A DNA stretch of 64,000 nucleotides from Rhabdochlamydiaceae bacterium (GCA_019745395.1 JAIETG010000027.1:124001-188000); one strand, 5' to 3'. Shown: positions 8,152 through 16,985, counted from the stretch's first letter. Made by a program: numbers and translations. Notes: generated by a model not told the origin, from the sequence alone.

Positions 8152-8823
8152 ATGAAAAAACCAAAAAGAATATTATCCCTGTTTTTAATTGTAGCGTCTA
8201 CATCTTTTGCCAACCACAATGCATTAGACTTGTATCTTCGCAGTCATGGATTTCCCATGACATCTAACGGACGGGACGGGAACTATACCAATGAAGGGTA
8301 TATGACCACAAAACAACAAAAACAATTTACCGAACATTTAAAGCACCATCGTATAACTTCTATTGCGGAGATTGGCCTGAATGGAGGGCATAGTGCCTTC
8401 CATTTTATTCAACAATGCAAGAACCTTAAAAAGTTCGTATCCTTCGATCTGGGAATTTATCCAGAAACCCAATGCGCAGTGCAATTTTTTCAAGACAATT
8501 ATGGCCAGATGTTTGAGTTTTTTGGAGGACCATCCCAAAGAAGTGTTCCCGAATATCATGATTCAAATCCTTCACAGACATTCGATTTGATTTATATTGA
8601 TGGATCTCATGAATATGAAGAGTGCTATCTGGATATCATAAACTGCAAACAACTCGCTCACAAAAACACTATTGTCTGGTTTGATGATTGTACTTTTGAA
8701 GGGCCAACACGAGCTATCAAGGAGCTTGTAGAAGCAAAATTTATTGTATTAGACGGGGGATTTCTTTCCGATGGCAAATGCGGAGGTCGTTCCTGGCTAC
8801 AGTTCCGCTATATAAACAACTAG
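8152..8823 (+). CDS. Secreted class I SAM-dependent methyltransferase (Methyltransf_24 type)
   Basis: A 223-aa protein. An open frame extends upstream into the IS element, but the ATG at 8152 follows a GAGAG box and starts the signal peptide (MKKPKRILSLFLIVASTSFA), so I use it. The SAM motif is EIGLNGGHS (73-81), then FVSFDLG, and FDLIYIDGSHEYEE, parallel to the paralogue at 233-856. Before the IS insertion this gene lay about 30 bp after GT17 and was probably in its operon; the IS now separates them and may have removed its promoter. The acceptor is unknown. Confidence 0.8.
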   Translation: MKKPKRILSLFLIVASTSFANHNALDLYLRSHGFPMTSNGRDGNYTNEGYMTTKQQKQFTEHLKHHRITSIAEIGLNGGHSAFHFIQQCKNLKKFVSFDLGIYPETQCAVQFFQDNYGQMFEFFGGPSQRSVPEYHDSNPSQTFDLIYIDGSHEYEECYLDIINCKQLAHKNTIVWFDDCTFEGPTRAIKELVEAKFIVLDGGFLSDGKCGGRSWLQFRYINN

Positions 8824-8844
8824 ACTTCTTTTATGATAGTTAAA

Positions 8845-8876
8845 TCTATCCCCTGATCAAATTTGCAGGGGATAGA
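8845..8876 (+). terminator. Strong hairpin after the methyltransferase gene
   Basis: TCTATCCCCTG pairs perfectly with CAGGGGATAGA (11 bp, 10-base loop), 21 bases past the stop at 8823. No U-run follows, so termination would be imperfect or the hairpin only protects the 3' end. Confidence 0.45.
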
Positions 8877-9063
8877 AAATATCCAACTTAAATCTAAATA
8901 CTAAGCCTCTAAAAAAACAACTTTACTCCTTCAATTTTTTCTTGTTCAAAATACCCCCCCCTTCTTAAACTGACCACTTCTCCCGGAAAGCGCACTTAAA
9001 ACGCATATGGGTAAAATGTGCTTATTTTAAACTTTCTATACATGACTGCATAAGGACGATCCC

Positions 9064-10254
9064 ATGGCTTTGAACAAAAAAACAGTCTTCTGTATTGCTG
9101 GTCTTAGTTTACTCTTTCTCGCCCCAACTGCAATCTTATGGAATAAAGTAAACCGCGTTGCGCAAAATGAAAAATTTCTTGCTAAAGGCCATAACGCAGA
9201 AATGTTAGCCCTTAAAACTATTACAAATTCACTCCACCAACTCATGCTGGATTTTGGGAAAAATACAGTCATTCTCCCTGAAAAACTTGCTAGAATCTCT
9301 TGCGCTCAACAACTAGGGATTGTTAAGCAAGTAAGAACCCTTTCCTTAGATACGGAATTTCCCGCATACAACCCATCAATCATTGAAAATACAGAAGGTG
9401 GATATCATCTCTTTTACCGATACGACAAACCGAAAGAGCTTTGGAAGCCGCTTCCTTTTTACACCTACATTGGATATGCAGATCTCGATGCGAATTTTAC
9501 TCCAATAAGAACGATTAATAAAGTAAATACTGGAAGCCATTTTTCAGAAGACCCTAGAATAGTAAAGGTTGGGAAAGATCTATTTCTATCTTGGAATGAC
9601 AAGATTAAATCCAAAATCGAATGTCGAACAATTCACTCAGGAAAATGGGATCCAAAAAGGGGCAAGTTAGAATACGTCACAAATCTAGATCAGCATATTC
9701 GACTCGTTGAAAAAAACTGGGTTCCTTTTGAAAGATGGGAAAATGATAAACCTCGCTTAAGTTTCGTTTATGCGATGCTTCCTCATAAAATTATAGACGT
9801 ACCTACCCCTAAAAAAAATGAAGTCATCCACCTGGTTTCTCAGGGCGATTCCGCCTTAACTAAATTACCTTGGATCCAGGAATGGGGGCATATATGTGGA
9901 GGAACAACAGCAAGACTCGTTGACAACGAGTACATTTCCTTTTTTCACAGCAACTTTCAAGATGATCATGGAATGCGATGGTATGTGATGGGGGCTTATA
10001 CATTTGAAAGAAATGCTCCTCATAAAATTACAGCCATCACTCCCTATCCAATCGTATTTCCAGGCATCTATGACTCCAAACTAATTAACACTGCAGATGC
10101 TTCTAAAAGAGTCATCTACCCAGCAGGAATAGCTATAGAAAAAAAAGGGAAAAATCACCTACTCCATGTTTCCTGTGGAGAGAACGACTGCGCTGTTAAA
10201 GTGGTTACAATCGACTATAATAGATTAAGAAAAAACATGACGTCAATCCAATAG
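9064..10254 (+). CDS. GH130-like five-bladed propeller protein with N-terminal anchor
   Basis: A 396-aa protein preceded by an AAGGA box. A hydrophobic segment at residues 7-26 looks like a signal anchor. The body resembles the GH130/DUF377 propeller (beta-mannoside phosphorylases and related transferases): YNPSIIENTEGGYHLFYR, then SEDPRIVKVGKDLFLSWND, then WGHICGGTTARLVDNEYISFFHS, and finally YPAGIAIEKKGKNHLLHVSCG with ENDCAVKVVTID. These match the blade motifs NP-x-I, ED-PR, GGT and the closing SYG-x-ND block of the family. A phosphorolytic or transferase role on mannosides is a family-based inference only. It stands alone between the IS-flanked cluster and a divergently read GT90 gene. Confidence 0.6.
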   Translation: MALNKKTVFCIAGLSLLFLAPTAILWNKVNRVAQNEKFLAKGHNAEMLALKTITNSLHQLMLDFGKNTVILPEKLARISCAQQLGIVKQVRTLSLDTEFPAYNPSIIENTEGGYHLFYRYDKPKELWKPLPFYTYIGYADLDANFTPIRTINKVNTGSHFSEDPRIVKVGKDLFLSWNDKIKSKIECRTIHSGKWDPKRGKLEYVTNLDQHIRLVEKNWVPFERWENDKPRLSFVYAMLPHKIIDVPTPKKNEVIHLVSQGDSALTKLPWIQEWGHICGGTTARLVDNEYISFFHSNFQDDHGMRWYVMGAYTFERNAPHKITAITPYPIVFPGIYDSKLINTADASKRVIYPAGIAIEKKGKNHLLHVSCGENDCAVKVVTIDYNRLRKNMTSIQ

Positions 10255-10324
10255 GAAACACAGAGCCCTCTTTCTGAAAAACTGCAGCCTTTGATCTAGA
10301 GAGCTCTACTCATCTGCAGTTTAA

Positions 10325-11482
10325 CTATTGATAATAGCCCAACTGTTTTTCGGAATAAGCCTCTAAAAGTCGATATATGTACAAGTCTATATTATCATGC
10401 GTAAAAAGCTGTTTAGCAAGTTCAAATGCATTAGATGCGATAGCTCGACATTCTTGATCGTGGGTTTTAGCCCATTCTAGTTGAGATATTAGATCTGATA
10501 AATCTTCCTGAATCGGAATAAAATGCTCATAAGGTCTTATACACGGATAATACCACGACTTAGAATCCGAGTTTACTTTAAAAATAACAGACTCGGAAAA
10601 CATAATTAATTGATTCCTAGGATTAGACGCACAATTACCATCAACATCAATTAAATATTTATATTGATGATGCTTTATTAAAGGAATATAATCTCCTATC
10701 ATCCCCTGGGATAGAGCAAAATTTTCCCACTCTTTATGATGCAAAACCAAAGAAAACCTAGCATTAATCAAGTCAGGATTTTGCAAAGAAAGAGTCACTA
10801 ATGCAGGTCTCGGACATGACCTCCACATACTAACGTCGTAAATCCCTGAATCACTTCCTCGAAAAAACACTGTAGGTCTTTTACGATTCCAGATTTTTCT
10901 ATGAATTAGAGTCATCTTTTCGCCTAAAGGAACAGTTCCTAAATACAAAAAATCGGGGAAAATAATATTGCGACTATGGGAGCAGTCGGTTTGTATAAAA
11001 ATTGGTAAATGGTCAAAATCTAGCGCAACATCATCGTTTCTCGAGTGAATATGTACACCGTTCGACACCTTAACATCACAGCAAGAAGGACAACATAAGC
11101 TATCATGACAGCTAATCAAAAAATCAAAATTTCTAGAGGGTAATCGATGTAAACTGTCCAATCTGCGAAAAATTTTCTGCCATTCATTCATAATTTCATG
11201 ATCAATAGAACTCTGAAATGACAACACTCCCTCTTGATACCGAACCCTCATCAAAGCAAAATGTTTTCCCGATTCGTCAAATAGCGCATCAAGAAAACTT
11301 TTACTCAACTCCTGATCAAAAGGAAGCAAGCTCTTATGAATTTGCTGAGACATCCATTCAGGAGTAGGATTATTCAATAAGATCTGAAAACTATCAGCAA
11401 AAAGAAATGAAGAACAACATAAAATTCCTTTACATAGCATAAAGTAAGGTACCTTAGTTATGCCCCCCAACCACTTAACCAT
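10325..11482 (-). CDS. GT90/CAP10-family glycosyltransferase, secreted (paralogue 2 of 3)
   Basis: An AAGGAGA box at 11488-11494 fixes the start at the ATG at 11482 (385 aa); the open frame further upstream is not used. A signal peptide covers about residues 1-28 (...YFMLCKGILCCSSFLFADS). Family blocks are FFRGSDSGIYD, RPALVTLSLQNPDLINARF, YKYLIDVDGNCASNPRNQ and SVIFKVNSDSKSWYYPC. Compared with its paralogues it carries a cysteine-rich insert near residue 135 (HDSLCCPSCCD) that could form disulfides or bind metal. It is divergent from paralogue 3 (start 11737), and the 254 bp between them must hold the promoters of both. Confidence 0.78.
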   Translation of the reverse strand: MVKWLGGITKVPYFMLCKGILCCSSFLFADSFQILLNNPTPEWMSQQIHKSLLPFDQELSKSFLDALFDESGKHFALMRVRYQEGVLSFQSSIDHEIMNEWQKIFRRLDSLHRLPSRNFDFLISCHDSLCCPSCCDVKVSNGVHIHSRNDDVALDFDHLPIFIQTDCSHSRNIIFPDFLYLGTVPLGEKMTLIHRKIWNRKRPTVFFRGSDSGIYDVSMWRSCPRPALVTLSLQNPDLINARFSLVLHHKEWENFALSQGMIGDYIPLIKHHQYKYLIDVDGNCASNPRNQLIMFSESVIFKVNSDSKSWYYPCIRPYEHFIPIQEDLSDLISQLEWAKTHDQECRAIASNAFELAKQLFTHDNIDLYIYRLLEAYSEKQLGYYQ

Positions 11483-11736
11483 TTTTTTCTCCTTAAAATT
11501 TTTAAAATGGCTATACGCTAACTCTTTTTCCAATATGGTGCTAATATTTTTTGAGGATCTTCAGTCAGAATTTTCCAGCACCTATTTCTGAAATTTTAAA
11601 ACCAAAAAAAATGTATAGTTTCAACTATCATTTTTTCCTCGTAAAAGGATATGTTGAATACACTCACCGAATGTATTCAAAAATTTCAGACTACCTTCAA
11701 AGTGATACAAAAACAACCACATTTTTACGGAAAAAA

Positions 11737-12864
11737 ATGAACATTAAATTCTTCAATACCCATCCAAAAAAAACTTATATTGTTTCATGCATTGCTATCA
11801 TATTCTTTTTCACCTCTTCACTTAGAGCTCTTGACTCTTCCATTTTTTACGAGAAACTAAAAAATCCTATACCTAAATGGATGAAAGAACAAATTGATGA
11901 AGATTTAAAACCATTTACTACTGAACTCAGCAAAAAAAATCTGGATCAGATTTTTGAAGCAGATCGATTTTGCACATTTCGAATTCGTGTAGTCAATGGA
12001 GAAATGACTGTTCAAAAAGGCAACTGCTGCATGATTCATGGGGCCGCAAATAGCATCATCCCCCATTTTCAAGGACTTCACCATATAGCTCCCTTACCAG
12101 ATCTAGACATTCTAATTTCTGCAGGAGATGGCATTGGCTGCCATCCTAACGGTCCAGCGTTTCCTATTTTTACAATTTCCAAATGTAAAGAAGACAAAGG
12201 TGTAATCCTAATCCCTGATTGGTTTGCTCTACACGGATATGAACCCGAAAAATCTATGGTTCTATCTGGAAATAATAAATATCCATGGAAATATAAAAAA
12301 AACATTCTTTTTTTTCGTGGAGGAGACTCTGGAATTCAAGACTCTTCCAGCTTTAATACATGGAAACAATCCCCAAGACCGCAACTGGTTGCATTGTCTC
12401 TCAAATATCCACAATTAATCGATGCAAAATTTGCCTTAGGATTGCATTGTCGTCACCTTTTCGAGCAGGCAAAAGCGGAAGGATTCATAGGAGATTATGT
12501 CTCGATGCAAGAATACATACAGTACAAATACCTTATAGATCTTGATGGGAATTGTGCGTCTGCTCCAAGGCTAGGTCTCATCCTCCACTCAAACTGCGTT
12601 GTTTTAAAGGCGATTACAAATTCAGTACAGTGGTTCTATAAAGCATTAAAACCTAATGTTCATTTCATCCCAATCAAAGAAGACTTATCAGATCTTTTTA
12701 CAAAAATGTCTTGGGCACAAGAGCACCCTCAAGAATGCTTCCAAATTTCTCGAAATGCACGAGATTTGGCAGATAACGTCCTTTCTCGAGAAGCAATTTA
12801 CGAATATCTATACAGACTATTAAACGAGTATTCCAAAAAACAACAAGAACAGTACGCTCTATAA
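11737..12864 (+). CDS. GT90/CAP10-family glycosyltransferase, secreted (paralogue 3 of 3)
   Basis: The frame is open from 11551, but the first 62 codons look non-coding and the ATG at 11737 starts a signal peptide (MNIKFFNTHPKKTYIVSCIAIIFFF...), giving 375 aa. The blocks are FFRGGDSGIQD, RPQLVALSLKYPQLIDAKF, QYKYLIDLDGNCASAPRLG and CVVLKAITNSVQWFYKAL, followed by HFIPIKEDLSDL. It is closest to paralogue 2 (shared NPIPKWMKEQI / NPTPEWMSQQI N-terminal block), so these two look like a recent duplication that diverged back to back. It is followed after 17 bp by a methyltransferase gene, probably in one operon. Confidence 0.78.
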   Translation: MNIKFFNTHPKKTYIVSCIAIIFFFTSSLRALDSSIFYEKLKNPIPKWMKEQIDEDLKPFTTELSKKNLDQIFEADRFCTFRIRVVNGEMTVQKGNCCMIHGAANSIIPHFQGLHHIAPLPDLDILISAGDGIGCHPNGPAFPIFTISKCKEDKGVILIPDWFALHGYEPEKSMVLSGNNKYPWKYKKNILFFRGGDSGIQDSSSFNTWKQSPRPQLVALSLKYPQLIDAKFALGLHCRHLFEQAKAEGFIGDYVSMQEYIQYKYLIDLDGNCASAPRLGLILHSNCVVLKAITNSVQWFYKALKPNVHFIPIKEDLSDLFTKMSWAQEHPQECFQISRNARDLADNVLSREAIYEYLYRLLNEYSKKQQEQYAL

Positions 12865-12881
12865 AACAAGGAAATTTCATA

Positions 12882-13583
12882 ATGAAAAAAACACTTATTC
12901 AATGCACGTTTTTTGCACTATTTTCCCTCTTCCCATGGATTGCGTCTGCAGAGACAAATCCTGAAGAAGCAAAAATACTACTTAAAAATCAGTATGACCT
13001 CCACTGCAATCTACCTTCTGACATCAACGAGCATTTGCCAACATTACGAAGAATAGCTAGTGAATGCCAATCTGTCGTAGAGATCGGAGTTAGAAGTGTC
13101 GTTTCCTCTTGGGGCCTCATTCAAGGATTATCAGAAAACCCCAACCTACCACACACGTACTTAGGAGTGGACATAGGCTATCCACCAGCTCATATTTTTA
13201 AACTAGTAAAGGAACTAACAGAAGCAAATAATATTTCCTTCGACTTCTGGGCAGAAAATGATATGAATATAGAAATTGAATCCACAGATCTACTTTTTCT
13301 CGACACGCTTCACATATATGCTCAGTTAACCTATGAGCTTGAAACATTCTCCCCTAAAGCGCGTAAATACATCATTATGCACGATACTAGCCAAACTTTT
13401 GAATATCGTGACTGCTTAAGCTATACTGGAGATTATTCAGAATACCCTTCGTTTATTGATCGCAATAAACATGGATTGTGGGTTGCCGTACAAGACTTTC
13501 TCGCCCGTCATCCTGAATGGGTTTTGCATGAACGATATGCGAATAACAACGGTCTTTCCGTTTTAAAACGAGTATCTAATTAA
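12882..13583 (+). CDS. Secreted SAM-dependent methyltransferase-fold protein
   Basis: A 233-aa protein with signal peptide (MKKTLIQCTFFALFSLFPWIASAE). The core has VVEIGVRSVVSSWGLIQGL in place of motif I, YLGVDIG as the second strand, and TDLLFLDTLHIYAQLTYELE, then YIIMHDTSQT, the layout of cephalosporin-hydroxylase/Methyltransf_24 proteins. Motif I is atypical, since EIGVRSVVS replaces the usual ExGxxxGxS, so SAM binding is less sure than in the other copies. It lies 17 bp after a GT90 gene and before a terminator at 13592, suggesting a two-gene operon. Confidence 0.68.
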   Translation: MKKTLIQCTFFALFSLFPWIASAETNPEEAKILLKNQYDLHCNLPSDINEHLPTLRRIASECQSVVEIGVRSVVSSWGLIQGLSENPNLPHTYLGVDIGYPPAHIFKLVKELTEANNISFDFWAENDMNIEIESTDLLFLDTLHIYAQLTYELETFSPKARKYIIMHDTSQTFEYRDCLSYTGDYSEYPSFIDRNKHGLWVAVQDFLARHPEWVLHERYANNNGLSVLKRVSN

Positions 13584-13591
13584 AGCAGACA

Positions 13592-13622
13592 AAGAAAAGG
13601 AGCTTTTCTAGCTCCTTTTCTT
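13592..13622 (+). terminator. Terminator after the GT90-methyltransferase operon
   Basis: AAGAAAAGGAGC and GCTCCTTTTCTT form a 12-bp perfect stem with a 7-base loop. The 3' arm itself is T-rich, which suits intrinsic termination 8 bases past the stop at 13583. Confidence 0.6.
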
Positions 13623-13662
13623 AAAAAAATCAAACATCTAAAATTAAAACAACAACGAAAAA

Positions 13663-14862
13663 ATGAACAGAAAAACACTTCAAATCTGTACCCAGATATT
13701 CGTATCTTTTTTTACACTATACGGAATAAGCACTTCATTAGATGCCCGATTATATTTTCTCCACATTCCTAAAACAGGGGGAACGACAATTCATACTGTT
13801 CTAGAAAACCAAATCCACTTGAATGAATTATACCCTCCGAGAAAAGCCTCTATGGCAAATATTCCAGTCAATCACGAGTTCGTATCAGGTCATTTTCCTT
13901 TTTGGTTTTGCGCTCAGCTGGACCCAGAATTTGATCAAGCATTTAAATTCACGATACTACGAGACCCAGTAGAAAGAGTTCTTTCCTTATTGCGTTACAC
14001 AAAAAAACACAGGCCGAATCTACGGTCTATGAATCTAGATGAGATCTTTGAACTTCTAATACACAATGAATCTCACAAAAACGATATGACGCAAAATACA
14101 ATCTCTTTTTTAACAAGTCAACCTGATTTGCCAGAAGAAGATGTTTTAAAAAACGCAAAAGACACTTTAAATAAATTGGATTTTGTAGTTTTTCTAGATA
14201 ATTTCGAACAAGACACAAAAGAACTTTTCGAAGCCCTAGGAATCCAATGGAATACAGAATTTTTGCCTCATACGAATACTACGGAAGCAGAATATGTCAG
14301 CCCTGAACTACTTGAAAAAATAAAAGAATTAAACAAATTAGATATCGACCTTTATGAGTACGCAAAAAAAAATAAAAAAACTATAAATTCCACCTACCAG
14401 TTTTCGTCTTCTTCTTATAAAGAACTACTTAGCAAGAAAAATCATATCGATTATGAGTTTTCTATGCCTTTAAAAGGCTCCGGCTGGTGTTTTCGAGAAA
14501 ATGTTGATCGTTTTTCTGCAGAGTACCCTATCTATAGATGGGTAATGGATAAGCCCGCAACAATCAACTTTAACTTAGAAAAAAATTACGCCTATACCAT
14601 GGAATTTACAGCACAGCCAATAACGCCCGAAATCCACCCACGAGTTCTAATCAATGGAGTAGAAATCATAGCAAAAAGACTCGATAACAAGCTTTTTTCT
14701 AGGTATCATTGTGAAATCCCTAGCAATTTGATTTCTGATCAAGAGACCGAAATTACTTTTTTTTCTCCATGCTCATTCCAATACAATGCTCTATACCCTG
14801 AACATGCCGATAATCGCAAACTATCCTTTGCAGTCGATAGCATTCAAATCATTCCAAAATAA
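13663..14862 (+). CDS. Secreted carbohydrate-type sulfotransferase (Sulfotransfer_2 family)
   Basis: A 399-aa protein with a signal peptide or anchor in residues 1-28. The two PAPS-binding signatures are clear: the 5'-phosphosulfate loop HIPKTGGTT (34-42) and the 3'-phosphate motif LRDPVERVLS (99-108). The sulfotransferase domain ends near residue 235. About 160 further residues (from SSSSYKELLS to the end) look like an all-beta domain of unknown kind. Family members sulfate glycans in the eukaryotic Golgi or bacterial nodulation factors. I see no PAPS synthesis gene in this window, and an exported enzyme would need PAPS outside the bacterium. It stands alone between two hairpins. Confidence 0.78.
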   Translation: MNRKTLQICTQIFVSFFTLYGISTSLDARLYFLHIPKTGGTTIHTVLENQIHLNELYPPRKASMANIPVNHEFVSGHFPFWFCAQLDPEFDQAFKFTILRDPVERVLSLLRYTKKHRPNLRSMNLDEIFELLIHNESHKNDMTQNTISFLTSQPDLPEEDVLKNAKDTLNKLDFVVFLDNFEQDTKELFEALGIQWNTEFLPHTNTTEAEYVSPELLEKIKELNKLDIDLYEYAKKNKKTINSTYQFSSSSYKELLSKKNHIDYEFSMPLKGSGWCFRENVDRFSAEYPIYRWVMDKPATINFNLEKNYAYTMEFTAQPITPEIHPRVLINGVEIIAKRLDNKLFSRYHCEIPSNLISDQETEITFFSPCSFQYNALYPEHADNRKLSFAVDSIQIIPK

Positions 14863-14877
14863 GATTATTCACATCTA

Positions 14878-14917
14878 GTGTAGGAGAGATATTTATAACA
14901 TCACATTTCTCCTACAC
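14878..14917 (+). terminator. Hairpin after the sulfotransferase gene
   Basis: GTGTAGGAGA and TCTCCTACAC form a 10-bp perfect stem with a 20-base loop, 16 bases past the stop at 14862. No U-run follows on the plus strand. Confidence 0.4.
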
Positions 14918-15131
14918 ATAAAAAAACAACAAAAAAAAGTCGTTTATTTTCCCCTGTACCAAACTCATAAAATACCCCCCTCCAATACGGTCAATTTTTT
15001 CTGAGCTAAGGATGTATTGAACCTCCTTATTTACCAATTTTAAAATACTCTTTCTTGTTAAAAGATCTTTCAACTACAATTATTCCTGAAGAGAAACTAG
15101 ATGCTCAAAAATAATCACCTGAGGCATATCA

Positions 15132-16001
15132 ATGAAAAAACATTACATATTACCCCTATGCTTGATCACATTTTTCATTTGCATGTTCTCATACAATTGC
15201 CTAACACCTACAAATGGCTTAAACAAGCTTGAATCTTTATCAAAAGCTAACAATGAAAACAAAAAACTAAATAAATACCTAAGCAAATTTCCTTATGATC
15301 AATACACCATTGCAACAGTCCCATCACTGGGATCATTTTACGTAGACAACATTCCAGATGGAATTAAGTGGCATTTAAAACAGGGGATTTATTGGGAATC
15401 TGGAATTGCAGAAATACTTAACAAGTACATAAAACCCAATACAGTAGCAATCGACATGGGAGCCCATATCGGCATACATACTTTACTTATGTCACAAAAA
15501 ATCGGAGCAAAGGGGTTAGTAATATCCTTTGAGCCACAAAAGAAAATTTACAGAGAGCTTCATCACAACCTCCTTTTGAACAATTGTCAGAAAAATGTCA
15601 TTACACTTAGATATGCTCTAGGAGATCGAAAACAAACAGTAGAAATGTGTAAAGCAGATCCGACTAATGAAGGCGGGACTCCCGTTGGGAAGGGAGGAGA
15701 TCGCGCTTAAATGATCACTTTAGACAGCCTGAATTTATCGAATATTTCTCTTATCAAAATGGATGTCGAATCTTACGAATTGAATGTATTAAAAGGTGCA
15801 AGAAAAACCCTTCGGAAAAACAATCCAGTGATTGTATTTGAGATCCTAGGAGGAGTTGACTTAGATCATTGCAATATAGAGCAGCAAGCAGTTTACGATG
15901 AAATTATTGGTTTTTTGGAAAAAATCGGATACCGAGTGCAAAGAATTTTCGGCAATGACTTCCTTGCCCTCCCCGGAAACCACCCCACTTTAGATCGATA
16001 G
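15132..16001 (+). pseudogene. FkbM-family methyltransferase, split by one in-frame TAA
   Basis: Frame 15132-15710 gives a signal anchor (MKKHYILPLCLITFFICMFS) and the FkbM SAM core: VAIDMGAHIGIHTLLMSQ, then VISFEPQKKIYRELHHNLLLN. It ends at TAA (15708-15710). The next codon is ATG and the same frame continues to 16001 with the FkbM C-terminal half: MITLDSLNLSNISLIKMDVE, then ELNVLKGARKTL and VIVFEILGG. In intact FkbM proteins these halves are contiguous (VxxxTLDSL... IKxDVEG), so one base substitution (for example TTA, TAT or TAC to TAA) explains the break. Otherwise both halves look well conserved, so the lesion is recent, or a sequencing error, or the halves are made separately. Confidence 0.78.
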
Positions 16002-16100
16002 AGTATTTTAAGAAATCATTCACCCGTCACAGATAAATAACAAAAAAACTCTCCTTATGCTATAAAGACAATAAGGACACTTAGAGGACTTTTTGCTTAA

Positions 16101-16937
16101 ATGAGATGGCTTATCACAACTCTTACTTTAGGAGCTTTAGGATATGGGGGATGGCAGATCAGCCTATCCCATCCAGAACTCACAAAGCATGTAGAACAAT
16201 TCCTACCAAGTGAAGCCATTCACACCCTAGAAATCCGGTATACTGCAGAGCAGATCATGAATACGCAGCAAAAAGGTCTGTTAAAAAGTCACCAACACAA
16301 ATACCTAGAATCTCAGCTGAGATTTTATCCTTATATACTCATGGAAGTGAAATACTGCTCTTCTGCTAAAAAAACACAAGAAAGTCTAATCCTTTGGGAT
16401 CTATGTGACGGAGAAATGGTTTTAGAAACGAGGGGATGGGAAAAAACTCATGGATTTGGCGATTGCATCCGAGCGCAAACTGACCGTCAAGAATTTAAAG
16501 TAATCAACTTTTTAGCCAAAAAAGGCGGGATAGCCGATAGAGAAGATCTTACCCAAGGACTTCGATTAGATAGCCACATGCTCGATCCATTGATTGAAAG
16601 CCTAAGAAGAAAACAACTTCTCGTCTTTTCAGGAAACAAATACCGACTACACCTACAAAAACCTCACTTGAAAACTTTACCTGAAACAAAAATTAATGAA
16701 AGACTCGTAACCAAGACACAGAAAAAAGCGCAGAAAGTCTCTAAACGATTTTCCTTGAGCCAAGTAGAAAGACTTGCCCAATACGCTTTTGGAGAGGACT
16801 TTGCCATAAGACACACTTCCGACGTCTACCTTCCCGTGCACTGCATTGTCGTACAAAATCCAGACGGATCTCTACACACGAGTCTTTGGAACGCTTTAAA
16901 TGGCAAACGCATTTTATATTCGCATGCTGCAGATTGA
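16101..16937 (+). CDS. Conserved-looking hypothetical protein with membrane anchor and winged-helix-like segment
   Basis: A 278-aa protein I do not recognise by name. It has an N-terminal hydrophobic segment (residues 3-20), a middle region with EFKVINFLAKKGGIADREDL and LDPLIESLRRKQLLVFSGNKYRL that reads like a winged helix-turn-helix (about 130-182), a basic linker (KTQKKAQKVSKR), and a C-terminal block ending VVQNPDGSLHTSLWNALNGK. It lies just before the tRNA-Ser and dnaB and has no obvious operon partner. A membrane-attached DNA- or RNA-binding protein is possible. Confidence 0.55.
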   Translation: MRWLITTLTLGALGYGGWQISLSHPELTKHVEQFLPSEAIHTLEIRYTAEQIMNTQQKGLLKSHQHKYLESQLRFYPYILMEVKYCSSAKKTQESLILWDLCDGEMVLETRGWEKTHGFGDCIRAQTDRQEFKVINFLAKKGGIADREDLTQGLRLDSHMLDPLIESLRRKQLLVFSGNKYRLHLQKPHLKTLPETKINERLVTKTQKKAQKVSKRFSLSQVERLAQYAFGEDFAIRHTSDVYLPVHCIVVQNPDGSLHTSLWNALNGKRILYSHAAD

Positions 16938-16985
16938 GCCTTGCTAAAAAAAAGCGTAACGGATAAAATGTTCACTTTTCTACGT

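Noticed and set aside
11551-11736. 62-codon N-terminal extension of the third GT90
   Set aside because: Composition is unlike protein, it lies in the shared divergent promoter region, and it would hide the signal peptide.
15711-16001. Separate 96-aa gene starting at ATG 15711
   Set aside because: It is the in-frame C-terminal half of the FkbM fold of the preceding frame and has no ribosome binding site of its own.
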